Shown: piece after piece, positions 25,600 through 34,800 of the stretch
Position numbering within the stretch: position 1 is the stretch's first letter
Layout of the letters: the number at the start of each line of letters is the position of its first letter
Origin: JBJXHG01 sp046160865
GTDB taxonomy: Bacteria; Planctomycetota; UBA1135; GCA-002686595
Length of the DNA: 62,142 bases
Direction: 5' to 3'
NCBI GenBank assembly: GCA_046160865.1
Contig: JBJXHG010000185.1
Location: forward strand, 1-62,142
Translations under genes and position numbers: made by a program
The notes under the pieces: generated by a model
What the model was told of the DNA's origin: nothing
What the model saw: only the letters and a program-made list of their open reading frames with translations
The model's database searches: none

Positions 25600-26942
25600 C
25601 AGTGCGTTTCCGAAACGAGCTCGACTTGCAGCGGGTCCTTCGGATCGTCGGTCATGCGGTAGGTCAGCTCGTGCAGCGGCGAACCCAAGCTCTCGCGGAA
25701 CGGGCGCAGCTCGTCGCGCAATGCGTCGAGATCCGGAGCTTCGTCCGGGAGCACGATCGCGACGATGCCTTCGCGCCGCGACGTGCGCGCGACCGCACGC
25801 ACGAATGTGCCGGTGTGCCGGCCGACTTCGACGATCTCGTCGCCGACGAGCTCGGCTGCGTGCGCGCGCAAGTGCGCGACGACGAAGTCGGTGCGCGCGT
25901 CGTCACGCAAGCGCTCGAAGTCGGGTTGGATGAACTCCTCGAGCACGCGTCCGCCGCGACCGGCGTGGATCAAGCTGCCGTGCGGCTGGATGTGACGGAA
26001 GTGGAACGCGAGGAAGCGGTCCGCGATGCGATACGTGCCGCGCCGCGAGCGCAGCGGATCGGGGTCGGTGATCGGCACCTCGCGTTCGACGAACTGCAGC
26101 TCGCGCAGCGTCGAGAGGTACTTGTTCGCGGTCGTCGTGTCGACGCCGACGGTCAGCGCGATCTCGCCCACTTTCTCGACGCCGCGCGCGACCGCGGCGA
26201 GCAAGCTGTTGTACGTCGCCGGATTGGAGAGCTCGGAGCGCAGGAGGAACTGCACCTCGTCGAAGAGATAGCCCTCCGGCCGCAAGCACTCGCGTGCCAG
26301 GTTGTCGAAGAGCGTGCGCTGGTCGTCGAAGCGCTGCAAATAAGCCGGCATGCCGCCGAGGATCGCGTACGCGAGGAAGCGATCGTCCATGCTCCAGCGT
26401 GGAAAGAACGAGAGCGCGTCCTGCGGCGCGAGCGGATTCAGCCGCCGTTGCGCGGTGCGCCGGCCGAACAGCGGCGAGCGTTCGGCGAGCACTTCGCGCT
26501 CCATGAACGACACTTGGCTGCCGCACAAGACGAGCATCAGCCGGCTCGTCTTGCCGCGCGTGTCCCAGAAGCGTTGCAGCTCCGACGGCAGACCCTTGCT
26601 CGCTTCGCAGAGGTAGGGGAACTCGTCGAGCACGACGACGAGTCGTTCGGTCTTCGCGCGCTCGGCGGCGAAGTTGAGCGCCGCCGTCCAGTTCGGGAAT
26701 TCGACGCTGCCCGCGAGCGGGTCGTCGATCGACTCTTGGAGGGCGTCGCGGAACGCGCGCAGGTTGTCCTTCTCGCGCACCTGCGCGGCTAGGAAGTACA
26801 CCGCGCGGCGGCCGCGGCAGAACTGCTGGAGCAGCTCGGTCTTCCCGACCCGGCGGCGCCCATACAGGACGTAGAGCTCGGGTCGGCCGGACCCGTGGAG
26901 CTCCTCGAGGAACAGGCTGTCGCGCTCTCTACCTATGAACAT
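25599..26942 (-). CDS. AAA/STAND-like ATPase with DUF234 domain
   Basis: A 447-residue protein of the archaeal-type ATPase family (PF01637 plus C-terminal DUF234/PF03008). 'FIGRERDSLFLEEL' leads to Walker A 'YGRRRVGKTELLQQF' (about residues 27-41) and Walker B 'LVVVLDEFPYLCEA' (about 102-115). A winged-helix part reads 'KVGEIALTVGVDTTTANKYLSTLRELQFVERE', followed by the DUF234 nuclease-like end ('RRGTYRIADRFLAFHFRHI'). The family is common on mobile regions and its role is poorly defined. A TATAAT-overlapping palindrome upstream suggests tight autoregulation. Confidence 0.88.
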   Translation of the reverse strand: MFIGRERDSLFLEELHGSGRPELYVLYGRRRVGKTELLQQFCRGRRAVYFLAAQVREKDNLRAFRDALQESIDDPLAGSVEFPNWTAALNFAAERAKTERLVVVLDEFPYLCEASKGLPSELQRFWDTRGKTSRLMLVLCGSQVSFMEREVLAERSPLFGRRTAQRRLNPLAPQDALSFFPRWSMDDRFLAYAILGGMPAYLQRFDDQRTLFDNLARECLRPEGYLFDEVQFLLRSELSNPATYNSLLAAVARGVEKVGEIALTVGVDTTTANKYLSTLRELQFVEREVPITDPDPLRSRRGTYRIADRFLAFHFRHIQPHGSLIHAGRGGRVLEEFIQPDFERLRDDARTDFVVAHLRAHAAELVGDEIVEVGRHTGTFVRAVARTSRREGIVAIVLPDEAPDLDALRDELRPFRESLGSPLHELTYRMTDDPKDPLQVELVSETH

Positions 26943-26970
26943 GCGGCCGGAGAGCGTAGGTGGGCGAGTA

Positions 26971-26988
26971 TTATACCGGCAAGTATAA
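26971..26988 (-). promoter_or_regulatory. Palindromic operator overlapping the -10 of the DUF234 ATPase gene
   Basis: TTATAC-N6-GTATAA, with the minus strand reading through GGTATAAT about 28 bases before the start at 26942. A perfect 6+6 dyad on top of a consensus -10 is the expected form of a repressor operator. The regulator could be the winged-helix part of the ATPase itself; that is a guess. Confidence 0.5.
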
Positions 26989-27155
26989 AGTCGAGGCCGA
27001 GTGCGAGAGGGACGAGGCCCGTCTCGAGCGGGGTGAGCCGCTCCCGCTGGCGACGTCGCTTCGTCGAGTGTGCTCGAAATCGCCCCGCGATCACGCTCGT
27101 CGGTTCGGGCGCAATGCGAACACGCTCCCTTCGAGCGCGCGTCTCGTCAGGGTGA
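26989..27155. other. Gap between the ATPase promoter and the structured RNA: nothing recognised
   Basis: About 165 bases with no supported open frame, tRNA or repeat that I could recognise. Confidence 0.4.
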
Positions 27156-27268
27156 AAGCAGAGAGGGCCAGGGAGGAGATCCCTGGCCCTCGGGGAGATT
27201 CCAGACGTGACCCCTGCTCATGCGGTTCCCCAAGGTCACGGCCGGAAAGTCTCAGGAGAGTTCTGCTT
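27156..27268 (-). ncRNA. Candidate structured RNA with pseudoknot, unassigned
   Basis: A closing stem (27156-27162 with 27262-27268, AAGCAGA/TCTGCTT) encloses two hairpins. One is 11 bp perfect: 27163-27173 with 27181-27191, GAGGGCCAGGG and its complement. The other has an inner 6-bp stem (27207-27212 with 27234-27239, GTGACC/GGTCAC) and an outer 8-bp stem (27195-27202 with 27244-27253, two-base bulge). The loop TCCCC (27227-27231) can pair with GGGGA (27192-27196), forming a pseudoknot. On the minus strand the 11-bp hairpin is followed by TCTGCTTTC, a terminator-like end. I could not match it to SRP RNA, tmRNA, RNase P or 6S RNA. The strand is uncertain because stems read in both. Confidence 0.45.
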
Positions 27269-27479
27269 GCTGCGCTCAGGAGTACGCGCGCGACGACGGC
27301 GCGTGAGATGAACACTCGATTCCGATCACGCGCCTCGACGCTCGCGAGCTGAGGGCGGATGCGGTGCGAGCCGCGGGCTGAACGTGCGCGTGCTGCAATA
27401 CGGAGTTGGCGCGCTCTTACTCGATCGATCGGTGACTCGAGCCTGTGACCTGTGTAGTTGCGAGTCGGGTGTGGAAGTG
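27269..27479. other. Gap downstream of clpB: nothing recognised
   Basis: About 210 bases with no supported open frame, repeat or promoter. It could hold the promoter of the minus-strand RNA at 27156-27268, but none is clear. Confidence 0.4.
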
Positions 27480-27524
27480 GCGCTCGCTTCCTCGCGCGCG
27501 TGTGGCGTTCGAGGAAGCGAGCGC
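27480..27524 (-). terminator. Perfect 15-bp hairpin downstream of clpB
   Basis: GCGCTCGCTTCCTCG (27480-27494) is exactly complementary to 27510-27524, with a 15-base loop. It lies 22 bases past the clpB stop at 27546. No T-run follows on the minus strand, so it may be a Rho-assisted stop or an mRNA 3' stabiliser. Confidence 0.5.
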
Positions 27525-27545
27525 GGGGCCGAGCGACGCAGCGGG

Positions 27546-30101
27546 CTACGAGTGCACGAGCGTCGGGTCGGCCGCGCGCGCGCGCGGCGTGACACGAAAC
27601 GCTCCGCCTTGGAAGTCGACGGCCGCTGTGTCGCCGTGCTGCAGCGTGCCGGAGAGGATCGCGTCCGCGAGCAGGTTCTGGACGTTCTTCTGGATCGCGC
27701 GCTTCAGCGGCCGCGCTCCGAACTCGGGGTCATAGCCCTGACGCGCGAGTTCATCGAGCGCGTCGTCGCCGACCTCGAGCGCGATCTCTTGCTCGGCGAG
27801 ATGCTTGGCGAGGCGTGCGATCTGCACCTCGACGATGCGGCGCAGGTCCTGGGGCTTCAGCGCCTCGAACGTCAAGATCTCGTCGAGCCGGTTGATGAAT
27901 TCGGGGCGGAAGAAGTTCCGCACCTGATCTTCGTGGCGCATGTTGCTCGTCATCAGCACGAGCGTCTGCGTGAAGTCGACCGTGCGTCCTTGTCCGTCGG
28001 TCAAGCGGCCGTCGTCGAGGAGCTGCAAGAGCACGTTGAACACGTCGGGGTGCGCCTTCTCGACCTCGTCGAAGAGCACGACCGAGTGCGGCTTTCGTCG
28101 CACGGCTTCCGTGAGCGATCCGCCCTCGTCGTACCCGACGTAGCCCGGCGGCGCGCCGATCAGCCGGCTGACCGCGTGCTTCTCCATGTACTCGCTCATG
28201 TCGACGCGGATCATGTTCTTCTCGTCGTCGAACAAGAACTCCGCGAGCGCGCGCGCGAGCTCCGTCTTGCCGACGCCCGTCGGGCCGAGCAGCAAGAACG
28301 AGCCGAGCGGACGCGTCGTCTCTTGCAGGCCGGCGCGCGCACGTCGCACGGCTTGGCTGATCGCTTCGATCGGATGACGCTGCCCTATCACGCGCTGGCC
28401 GATGCGCACTTCCATGTGGATCAGCTTGTCGCGCTCGGTTTCGAGCAAGCGCGACGCGGGAATGCCGGTCCACCGGCTGACCACTTGCGCGATGAGCTCG
28501 GCGTCGACGGCCTCGGGGAGCAGTGCGCCATCCGCCTGCACCTTGGCGAGCTTCTGCACGCTCGCTTCGAGCGCCTTCTGCGCTTCCGGTAGCTCGCCGT
28601 AGCGGATCGCGGCGACGCGCTCGTAGTTGCCCTCGCGCTCCTTGCGCTGCGCTTCCTCGCGCAGGTTCTCGATCAGCATCTTGCCCGCGCGGATCGAGAG
28701 GATGAGCTCCTTCTCCGTGCTCCAACGCGTGCGCAACGCGCCGCCGGTTTCGCGCAGCTCGCCGAGCTCCGCGTCGATCACGTCGATGCGCTTCTTCGTC
28801 TCGCGGCGGTCTTCCTTCGCGAGCGCGGTCTTCTCGATCTCGAGCTGACGCACGCGACGCTCGACCGAGTCGAGCTCGGGCGGAAGCGAGTCGATCGCCG
28901 ATCGCAGTTGCGCGGCGGCCTCGTCGACGCAGTCGATCGCCTTGTCGGGCATGAACCGATCGGTGATGTGACGCGAGGCAAGTCGCGCGGCTGCGATCAG
29001 CGCGTCGTCGAGGATGCGCACGCCGTGGTGCACTTCGTAGCGCTCCTTCAGGCCGCGCAGGATCGCGATCGTGTCCTCGACCGACGGCTCACCGACGAGC
29101 ACGGGCAGGAACCGGCGCTCGAGCGCTGCATCCTTCTCGATGTACTTGCGGTACTCGTCGAGCGTCGTCGCGCCGATGCAATGCAGCTCGCCACGCGCGA
29201 GCGCGGGCTTCAGCATGTTGGCCGCGTCGACCGCGCCTTCCGCGCCGCCGGCGCCGACGAGCGTGTGCAGCTCGTCGATGAACAGGATCACGTTGCCTTG
29301 CGCTTCTGCGATCTCGCCGAGGACGGCCTTCAAGCGCTCCTCGAACTCGCCGCGGTACTTGGCGCCCGCGAGCAAGGAGCCGAGGTCGAGCGCCATCACG
29401 CGTTTGCCTTTCAGTCCTTCCGGCACGTCGCCCGCGACGATGCGATTCGCGAGGCCCTCGGCGATCGCCGTCTTGCCGACGCCGGGATCCCCGATCAGCA
29501 CCGGGTTGTTCTTGCGCCGGCGCGTGAGCACCTGCATGACGCGGCGAATCTCGTTCTCACGGCCGATGACCGGGTCGAGCTTGCCCTGCCCCGCGGCTTC
29601 GGTGAGGTCGCGCGCGTACTTCTTCAACGCGTCGAACGTCGTTTCTGGATCGGGCGACGTCACCTTGCGATTGCCGCGCACTTCGGCGAGCGCGGCTTCG
29701 ATGCGCTCCGGCCGGATCTTGCGTGCCGCGAAGAGCCCTTGGACTTCCGGGCCGCCCTTCTTGGCGAGCGCGAGCAGCAAGTGCTCGGTCGACACGAACG
29801 AGTCGCCCATGCGCTTCGCGGCGAGATCGGCGTCGCTCAGCACTTCGGCGAGTGTGCGCGACATCGCGATCTGCCCACCGCTCGAGCGCGGCAGGCGATC
29901 GAGCTGCGCCGAGAGCTCGGCCGCGAGCACCTTCGGATCGGCTTCGAGTCGCTGGAGAACCGCCGAGGTCACACCTTCCGGCTCGGCGAGGAGCGCCACG
30001 GCGAGGTGGATCGGCGACCGCTCCGGATGACCGGCGGATTGCGCGCGCTGTTGAGCGCTCGCGAGTGCTTCCTGCGATTTGCGGGTGTATTGCGCGTCCA
30101 T
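27546..30101 (-). CDS. clpB: ClpB-type AAA+ protein disaggregase
   Basis: An 851-residue Hsp100 ATPase. The N-domain repeat pair (about 5-145) starts 'YTRKSQEALASAQQRA'. NBD1 has Walker A GDPGVGKTA (Lys210) and 'VILFIDELHTLVGAGGAEGA'. The coiled-coil M-domain is about residues 405-530, with 'ENLREEAQRKEREGNYERVAAIRYGEL'. NBD2 has Walker A GPTGVGKTE (Lys612), 'DMSEYMEKHAVSRLIGAPPGYVGYDEGG' and 'FRPEFINRLDEILTF'. It resolubilises aggregated proteins with DnaK. Just after the NBD2 sensor segment 'LMTSN', about 20-25 residues usual in ClpB are missing before the FRPEF motif. No CIRCE or clear heat-shock promoter was seen upstream. Confidence 0.96.
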   Translation of the reverse strand: MDAQYTRKSQEALASAQQRAQSAGHPERSPIHLAVALLAEPEGVTSAVLQRLEADPKVLAAELSAQLDRLPRSSGGQIAMSRTLAEVLSDADLAAKRMGDSFVSTEHLLLALAKKGGPEVQGLFAARKIRPERIEAALAEVRGNRKVTSPDPETTFDALKKYARDLTEAAGQGKLDPVIGRENEIRRVMQVLTRRRKNNPVLIGDPGVGKTAIAEGLANRIVAGDVPEGLKGKRVMALDLGSLLAGAKYRGEFEERLKAVLGEIAEAQGNVILFIDELHTLVGAGGAEGAVDAANMLKPALARGELHCIGATTLDEYRKYIEKDAALERRFLPVLVGEPSVEDTIAILRGLKERYEVHHGVRILDDALIAAARLASRHITDRFMPDKAIDCVDEAAAQLRSAIDSLPPELDSVERRVRQLEIEKTALAKEDRRETKKRIDVIDAELGELRETGGALRTRWSTEKELILSIRAGKMLIENLREEAQRKEREGNYERVAAIRYGELPEAQKALEASVQKLAKVQADGALLPEAVDAELIAQVVSRWTGIPASRLLETERDKLIHMEVRIGQRVIGQRHPIEAISQAVRRARAGLQETTRPLGSFLLLGPTGVGKTELARALAEFLFDDEKNMIRVDMSEYMEKHAVSRLIGAPPGYVGYDEGGSLTEAVRRKPHSVVLFDEVEKAHPDVFNVLLQLLDDGRLTDGQGRTVDFTQTLVLMTSNMRHEDQVRNFFRPEFINRLDEILTFEALKPQDLRRIVEVQIARLAKHLAEQEIALEVGDDALDELARQGYDPEFGARPLKRAIQKNVQNLLADAILSGTLQHGDTAAVDFQGGAFRVTPRARAADPTLVHS

Positions 30102-30289
30102 GCTTTTTACCTCGCCCGCGGAAAGGCAAGCGACATGCCAGTGGGAACGAGTGCCCTGGCGTGGTCACGAACGCGGTTGTGCCGCCAGTTTGGCGCGCTG
30201 CTGTCATCGGGGCAGCTGATTCGCAGCGCGCACCACGGCGCGGCTGCGGCGGCGAGACTGCCGGCGTCTGCGCCGAGATCCCTCGGAGT
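30102..30289. other. Upstream region of clpB, left of the REP-like element
   Basis: About 190 bases with short local hairpins (for example CCGCCAGTTTGGCG) and no supported open frame. The clpB promoter should lie here, but I could not identify it. Confidence 0.4.
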
Positions 30290-30436
30290 CTGTCCCCGTT
30301 CATTGTGCTTGGCGCGCGGGCGAGGCGCGCTCGCACAACGACTTGCGGGCGCGGCCGCGGTCGAGCCTCGCCGCGCGCACCGAAGTCGTGATGTCGCGCG
30401 GGTTTCTGCTGCGCCAGGAACAATGAACGGGGACAG
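30290..30436. repeat. REP-like inverted repeat with CTGTCCCCG/CGGGGACAG ends
   Basis: CTGTCCCCGTTCATTG (30290-30305) pairs perfectly with CAATGAACGGGGACAG (30421-30436). The arms extend imperfectly inward to GGCGC/GCGCC. Inside, GGCGAGGC/GCCTCGCC and ACGACTT/AAGTCGT could form further stems. GGGGACAG-ended palindromes are typical substrates of REP-associated Y1 (TnpA-REP) transposases; none is encoded here. It sits between the divergent clpB and sbcD-like genes. Confidence 0.7.
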
Positions 30437-30440
30437 ATCC

Positions 30441-30450
30441 GCGGTAGGAT
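30441..30450 (+). promoter_or_regulatory. Candidate -10 (GGTAGGAT) for the nuclease operon
   Basis: GGTAGGAT lies about 25 bases before the ATG at 30476, just outside the REP-like element. It matches the TAnnnT part of the common motif. Confidence 0.35.
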
Positions 30451-30475
30451 CCGCGCGCTTCCCGCGCGCCCATCG

Positions 30476-31801
30476 ATGAAGGCCAAGCTCCTCTGCGTCG
30501 GCGATCTCCACCTTGGCCGCCGGCCCGTCCATCTCCCCGAGGATCTGTCCGAGCACGGCCTCGCTCCGACGGACCTCGCGCCCTCCGCCGGGTGGCGCGC
30601 GGTCGTCGCGCGCGCGAAGTCCGAACGCGTCGATGCCGTGCTGCTCGCCGGCGACGTCGTCGAGTCCGACAACCGCTACTTCGAGGCGTTCGGCGCGCTC
30701 GAGACGGGCGTGCGCGAGCTCGTCGCCGCCGGCATCCCGGTGATCGCGGTTGCCGGGAATCACGACGTCGAAGTGCTGCCGCGACTCGCGCGTGAGATCG
30801 ATGGCTTCCAACTCCTCGGCGTCGGCGGCGAGTGGCAGGAGCGCACGCTCGAGCGCGACGGCCGCAAGGTCGTGCGCGTGATCGGCTGGTCGTTTCCCGT
30901 GGCGCGCGTCGAAGCATCGCCGTTCGCGTCGCCTTCGTTCGCTCGCTGTGCGGCGTCGCCGTCGCTGACGACGCTCGGCTTGCTGCACTGCGATCTCGGT
31001 GCGAGCGCGAGTCCGTACGCGCCAGTGAGCGCGCGCGAGCTCGCCGATGCGCCCGTCGACGCGTGGCTCCTCGGTCACGTGCACGCACCGAGCTTGTCGA
31101 GCGGTCCGCGGCCGACGGGTTATCTCGGCTCGGTCGTCGGGCTCGATCCGACCGAGACCGGACCGCACGGTCCGTGGCTCGCGACGATCGATTCGGACTC
31201 GCGCGAAGGCCGGTCGTTGGAGCTCGTGCACGTGCCGCTCGCGCCGCTGCGCTGGGAGTCGCTCGAGATCGCGTTGCAGGGCGACGTGTCGGCCGAGGAC
31301 GTCGAAGCGCGCATCGTGCGCTCGCTCGACGAGCTCGCTGCGCGCATCTCTGCGAGTGCGCACCGTCCGCTCGCCGTCGGTTGCCGCATCCGGTTGACGG
31401 GCCGCATCGGTGATCCGCGTGGTCTGCGCCGGGGCCTGGCCGACACGCGTCCGGAGTCGTTGCGGCGCTTGCTCGGCGGCACGCTCTACTTCGTCGACCG
31501 GGTCGAGAACGCGGCGACGGCCGAGCTCGACCTCCACGAGCTCGCGCGTGCGACCGATCCGAGCGGTCGCATCGCGCGCATGCTGCTCGCGCTCCGAGCC
31601 GAGCCGCTCTCGGACGAGGCACGCGTGTGGATCAAGCGCTCGTCGCGCGACGTCGCGCGCGTCGTCGATCGCAGCGCGTGGAGCGTCCTCGGCGCGGTCG
31701 ACACGAGCGACGACACCCAGCGCGCGCGGCTGGTCGCAGCCGGCAACCGCGCGCTCGAAGAGTTGCTCGCCCAGCGCGTGGAAAGCAGCGCGCACGGATG
31801 A
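30476..31801 (+). CDS. SbcD/YhaO-like metallophosphoesterase (DNA repair exonuclease)
   Basis: A 441-residue protein with the calcineurin-like phosphoesterase motifs in order: 'VGDLHLGRRP' (D-x-H), 'AVLLAGDVVESDN' (GD), 'VIAVAGNHDVEVLP' (GNHD), 'LGLLHCDLG' and 'AWLLGHVHAPS' (GHxH). The C-terminal 200 residues form the capping domain of SbcD/Mre11/YhaO proteins. Together with the coiled-coil ATPase that follows, it should form an SbcCD/YhaON-like nuclease acting on DNA ends or hairpins. Its stop overlaps the start of that ATPase by four bases (ATGA). Confidence 0.9.
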   Translation: MKAKLLCVGDLHLGRRPVHLPEDLSEHGLAPTDLAPSAGWRAVVARAKSERVDAVLLAGDVVESDNRYFEAFGALETGVRELVAAGIPVIAVAGNHDVEVLPRLAREIDGFQLLGVGGEWQERTLERDGRKVVRVIGWSFPVARVEASPFASPSFARCAASPSLTTLGLLHCDLGASASPYAPVSARELADAPVDAWLLGHVHAPSLSSGPRPTGYLGSVVGLDPTETGPHGPWLATIDSDSREGRSLELVHVPLAPLRWESLEIALQGDVSAEDVEARIVRSLDELAARISASAHRPLAVGCRIRLTGRIGDPRGLRRGLADTRPESLRRLLGGTLYFVDRVENAATAELDLHELARATDPSGRIARMLLALRAEPLSDEARVWIKRSSRDVARVVDRSAWSVLGAVDTSDDTQRARLVAAGNRALEELLAQRVESSAHG

Positions 31802-34800
31802 AGCTCATCGCCCTCGACGTCCGCCGTCTGCCGGGCATCGACGCGCCGTTCGGGCTCGCGTCCGATCTCGGAGCGCGCGTCACGGTGGTCCAGGGTCCGA
31901 ACGGATCGGGCAAGAGCAGCTTGTGCCGTGCGCTGCGCGCGCTCTTGTGGCCGAAGAGCGAGCCGTCGGTTGCGGTCGATCTCGCCGCGCGCTTCGTGCA
32001 TGGTGAGGACGAGCTCCACGTCGAGCGCCATGGCTCGCACGTGACGTGGTCGCGCGCAGGACAAACGATTCGGCCGCCCGAGCTGCCGCCGGATCACCTC
32101 GCGGCCTGCTTCACGATCGCGGGCGACGATCTGCTCGGTGCGGAGCTCGAGCGCACGCCGCGCGCAGGCACCGCGCGGTACGCGCGCAAGGACGAGGCGC
32201 TGGCGGTCGAGATCGCGCGCGAGCTCTCGGGCGGATTCGACCTGCGCGCGTTGCGCAGTGCGCTCGCGCCGCCGCCGCGCATCGGTTCAGCGGAAGAGCG
32301 GGCGTTGCGCGAGGCGCAGGAAGATCTCGCGCGCGTAACAAGCGTGCACGCACGCCTGCACGCGGAGGCGCAAGAGCTCGAGGGTCTCGAACGGGACGCG
32401 AGCGCGGCCGAGGAAGCGCTGGCTCGTGCGCGAGAGCTCGAGACGGCGCTGGAGCTCGCGAGCGTGCGCGAGCACGCGCGCATGCTCGCCGAGCGCCTCG
32501 CGTCGTTCGACAAGGGCATGGAGCGCCTGCGCGGCGACGAACTCGAGCAGCTGCGCGCACGCCGCACGCAGCTCGTGCGCGAGCGCGAAGCGCTGCGCAA
32601 GGCCGACGAGAGCAGCGCCGAAGCGCGCGCGACGATCGCGGCCGCGAATCTGCCCGGCGAAGGACTCGCCACCGCGGTTCTCGACGCGCAGAAGGAGCGC
32701 GTGCGCAAGCTGGCTCAGCACGAGAGCGAGCACAGACGCGCCGTCTCGGACGAAGAAGCTTGGCGCGCACGTCGCGAGGTGCGCCGGCGCGCGCTCGATC
32801 CCCAAGGCCAAACAGCGGTCGATCTCGCTGCCGATCGCGCGGCGCTCGACGCACTCGACGCGCACGTTCGGCGCGCGCAGCTCCTCGCGCGGCGACGCGC
32901 GGAGCTCGATGCGCAGCGCGCGCAGGTCGAGGCGCGCGCGGACGCGCACGACGTGGATGCGATCCACGCGGCGCTGCGTGAGCTCGCGACCTGGCTGCGC
33001 AGCGCGCCGGAGCCCGCGGGAACGCTCGGTCTCGACCGCGCGGGCTGGTCGCTCCTCGCGCTGATCGCCGTGACGTCGATCGTCCTCGGATTGTGGATCC
33101 ACAGCGCGTGGCTCTTGCTCGCGCTCGTCGCCGTGCTCGTAGTGCGCATCGCCAAGCTCGCCGCGCCGAAGAGCGCGCGACGGCAGTGCGAGGCCGCGTT
33201 CGTCGCGCTCGCGGTCGCGCCGCCCGCGTCGTGGTCGGAAGCGGACGTCGCGCGGCGCTACGAAGAGCTGCAGCGCGAGCGCGCGCAGCTCGAGCTCGCG
33301 CGCGAGCAACACGCACACGGCGAGCGCTTGCGTGCCGCGGCGAGCGCACTGGCGATCGAAGAGCGCGCGCACGAGGTCGAGCGCGCGCGCCTGCGCGAAG
33401 CGCTCGGCGTCGACGCGTCGGCGAGCGACCTGTCCCTGGCGGTGATCGCGGCGAACCTGATCGCGTTCCAAGCGGCGCAAGAGGAGACGGCCGCCTGCAT
33501 CGCGCGCCGGGAGGAGCTCGAGGATCGTCGCGCCGCGTTGTCGCGCACGATCGCGCGCTTCCTCGAGCCGTTCGGGACGCTCGCGAGCGACGACGTGCTC
33601 GCACTCGGCGCGGCGCTCGAAGCGCTCGAGCGGCGCGCCGAATCAGCCCGTCAGGGCGCGACGCTCCTGCGCGGCGCCGAAGCGCAGAAGCGCGAGGCCG
33701 AGCGGCGTTGCGGCGACGTCGAGCGCTCGATCGACGAGCTCTTCGCCGCCGTCGCGTTGCCGCGTGCGAGCGGCGACGGCGCCGCGGATCGCCGCGACGA
33801 CGAGATCGCGCTCGCGCGCCGGCTCGAACGCTTGCCGGAATGGCGCGACGTGGAACGGCAGCTGTCCGGCGCGCGCGCGCAGGAGGCCGCGCTGTCGGCG
33901 AAGCTGCGCGCGAGCGGTGACGCGGATGCGACGACGGTGGCGCTCGACGAAGCACAGATCCGCGGCGCGCTCAGCGCGGCGCGCGCGGTCGCGGCCGGGC
34001 GCGACGAGCTGCTCAAGCGCATCCAGCACATCCGCACGCGCGTCGACCAAGTGCGCGGCGCGCACGATCTGGAGGAAGCGCTCGGCCGCGTCGCGGCGGC
34101 GCGCGAGGCGCTGCACGAGCGGCGCGAGCGCGCGATCGACGACGCCGTGCTCGAAGGGCTGCTCGCGGAAGTCGAGGAGGAAGAGCGCCACACGACGCAG
34201 TCGCCGGTGTTCCATCGCGCGAAAGTGTGGTTCGCGAAGTTCACGCACTTCGCCTACGAGCTGCAGCTCGGCGCGGGTGAGTCGGGCAGCGAGCCGACGT
34301 TCCAAGCGTTCGAGACGGCCGCGCGCGAAGTGCGTTCGCTCGACGAGCTGTCGACGGGCACGCGCGCGCAGCTCCTGCTCGCGGCGCGCATCGCGTTCGC
34401 GATCGAAGCCGAGCGCGGCGCGAAGCTGCCGCTCTTCCTCGACGAGGCGTTGCTCGCCGCCGATCCGGAGCGCTTCCGCGCGGTCGCGGACGCGCTGGCG
34501 TTGCTCGCGCGCGAGGAAGAGCGGCAAGTGATCTACCTCACGAGCGATCCGACGGACACCGCGCGCTGGCAGCTCATCGAGAGCGACCTCGCCGTCGTCG
34601 ATCTCGCGCGCGTGCGCAAGCTCGTCCGGACGAGCTCGCGTCCGCTGGCGCCGCTCGAGTTCCAGCGCACGCAGGTCGAGGGTCTCGCGCCGTCCGAGAT
34701 CGCGAGCGCGCTCGGCGTCGGCGCGCCCGATCCGTGGCAAGCGCCCGAGTCCGTGCACGTGTACCACCTCGTCGGCGCGGATCCCGCGCGCTTGCAGGTG

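Noticed and set aside
27156..27268. SRP (4.5S) or RNase P RNA gene
   Set aside because: Only a GGTCAC..CCGGAA resemblance; the defining loops of either RNA are missing.
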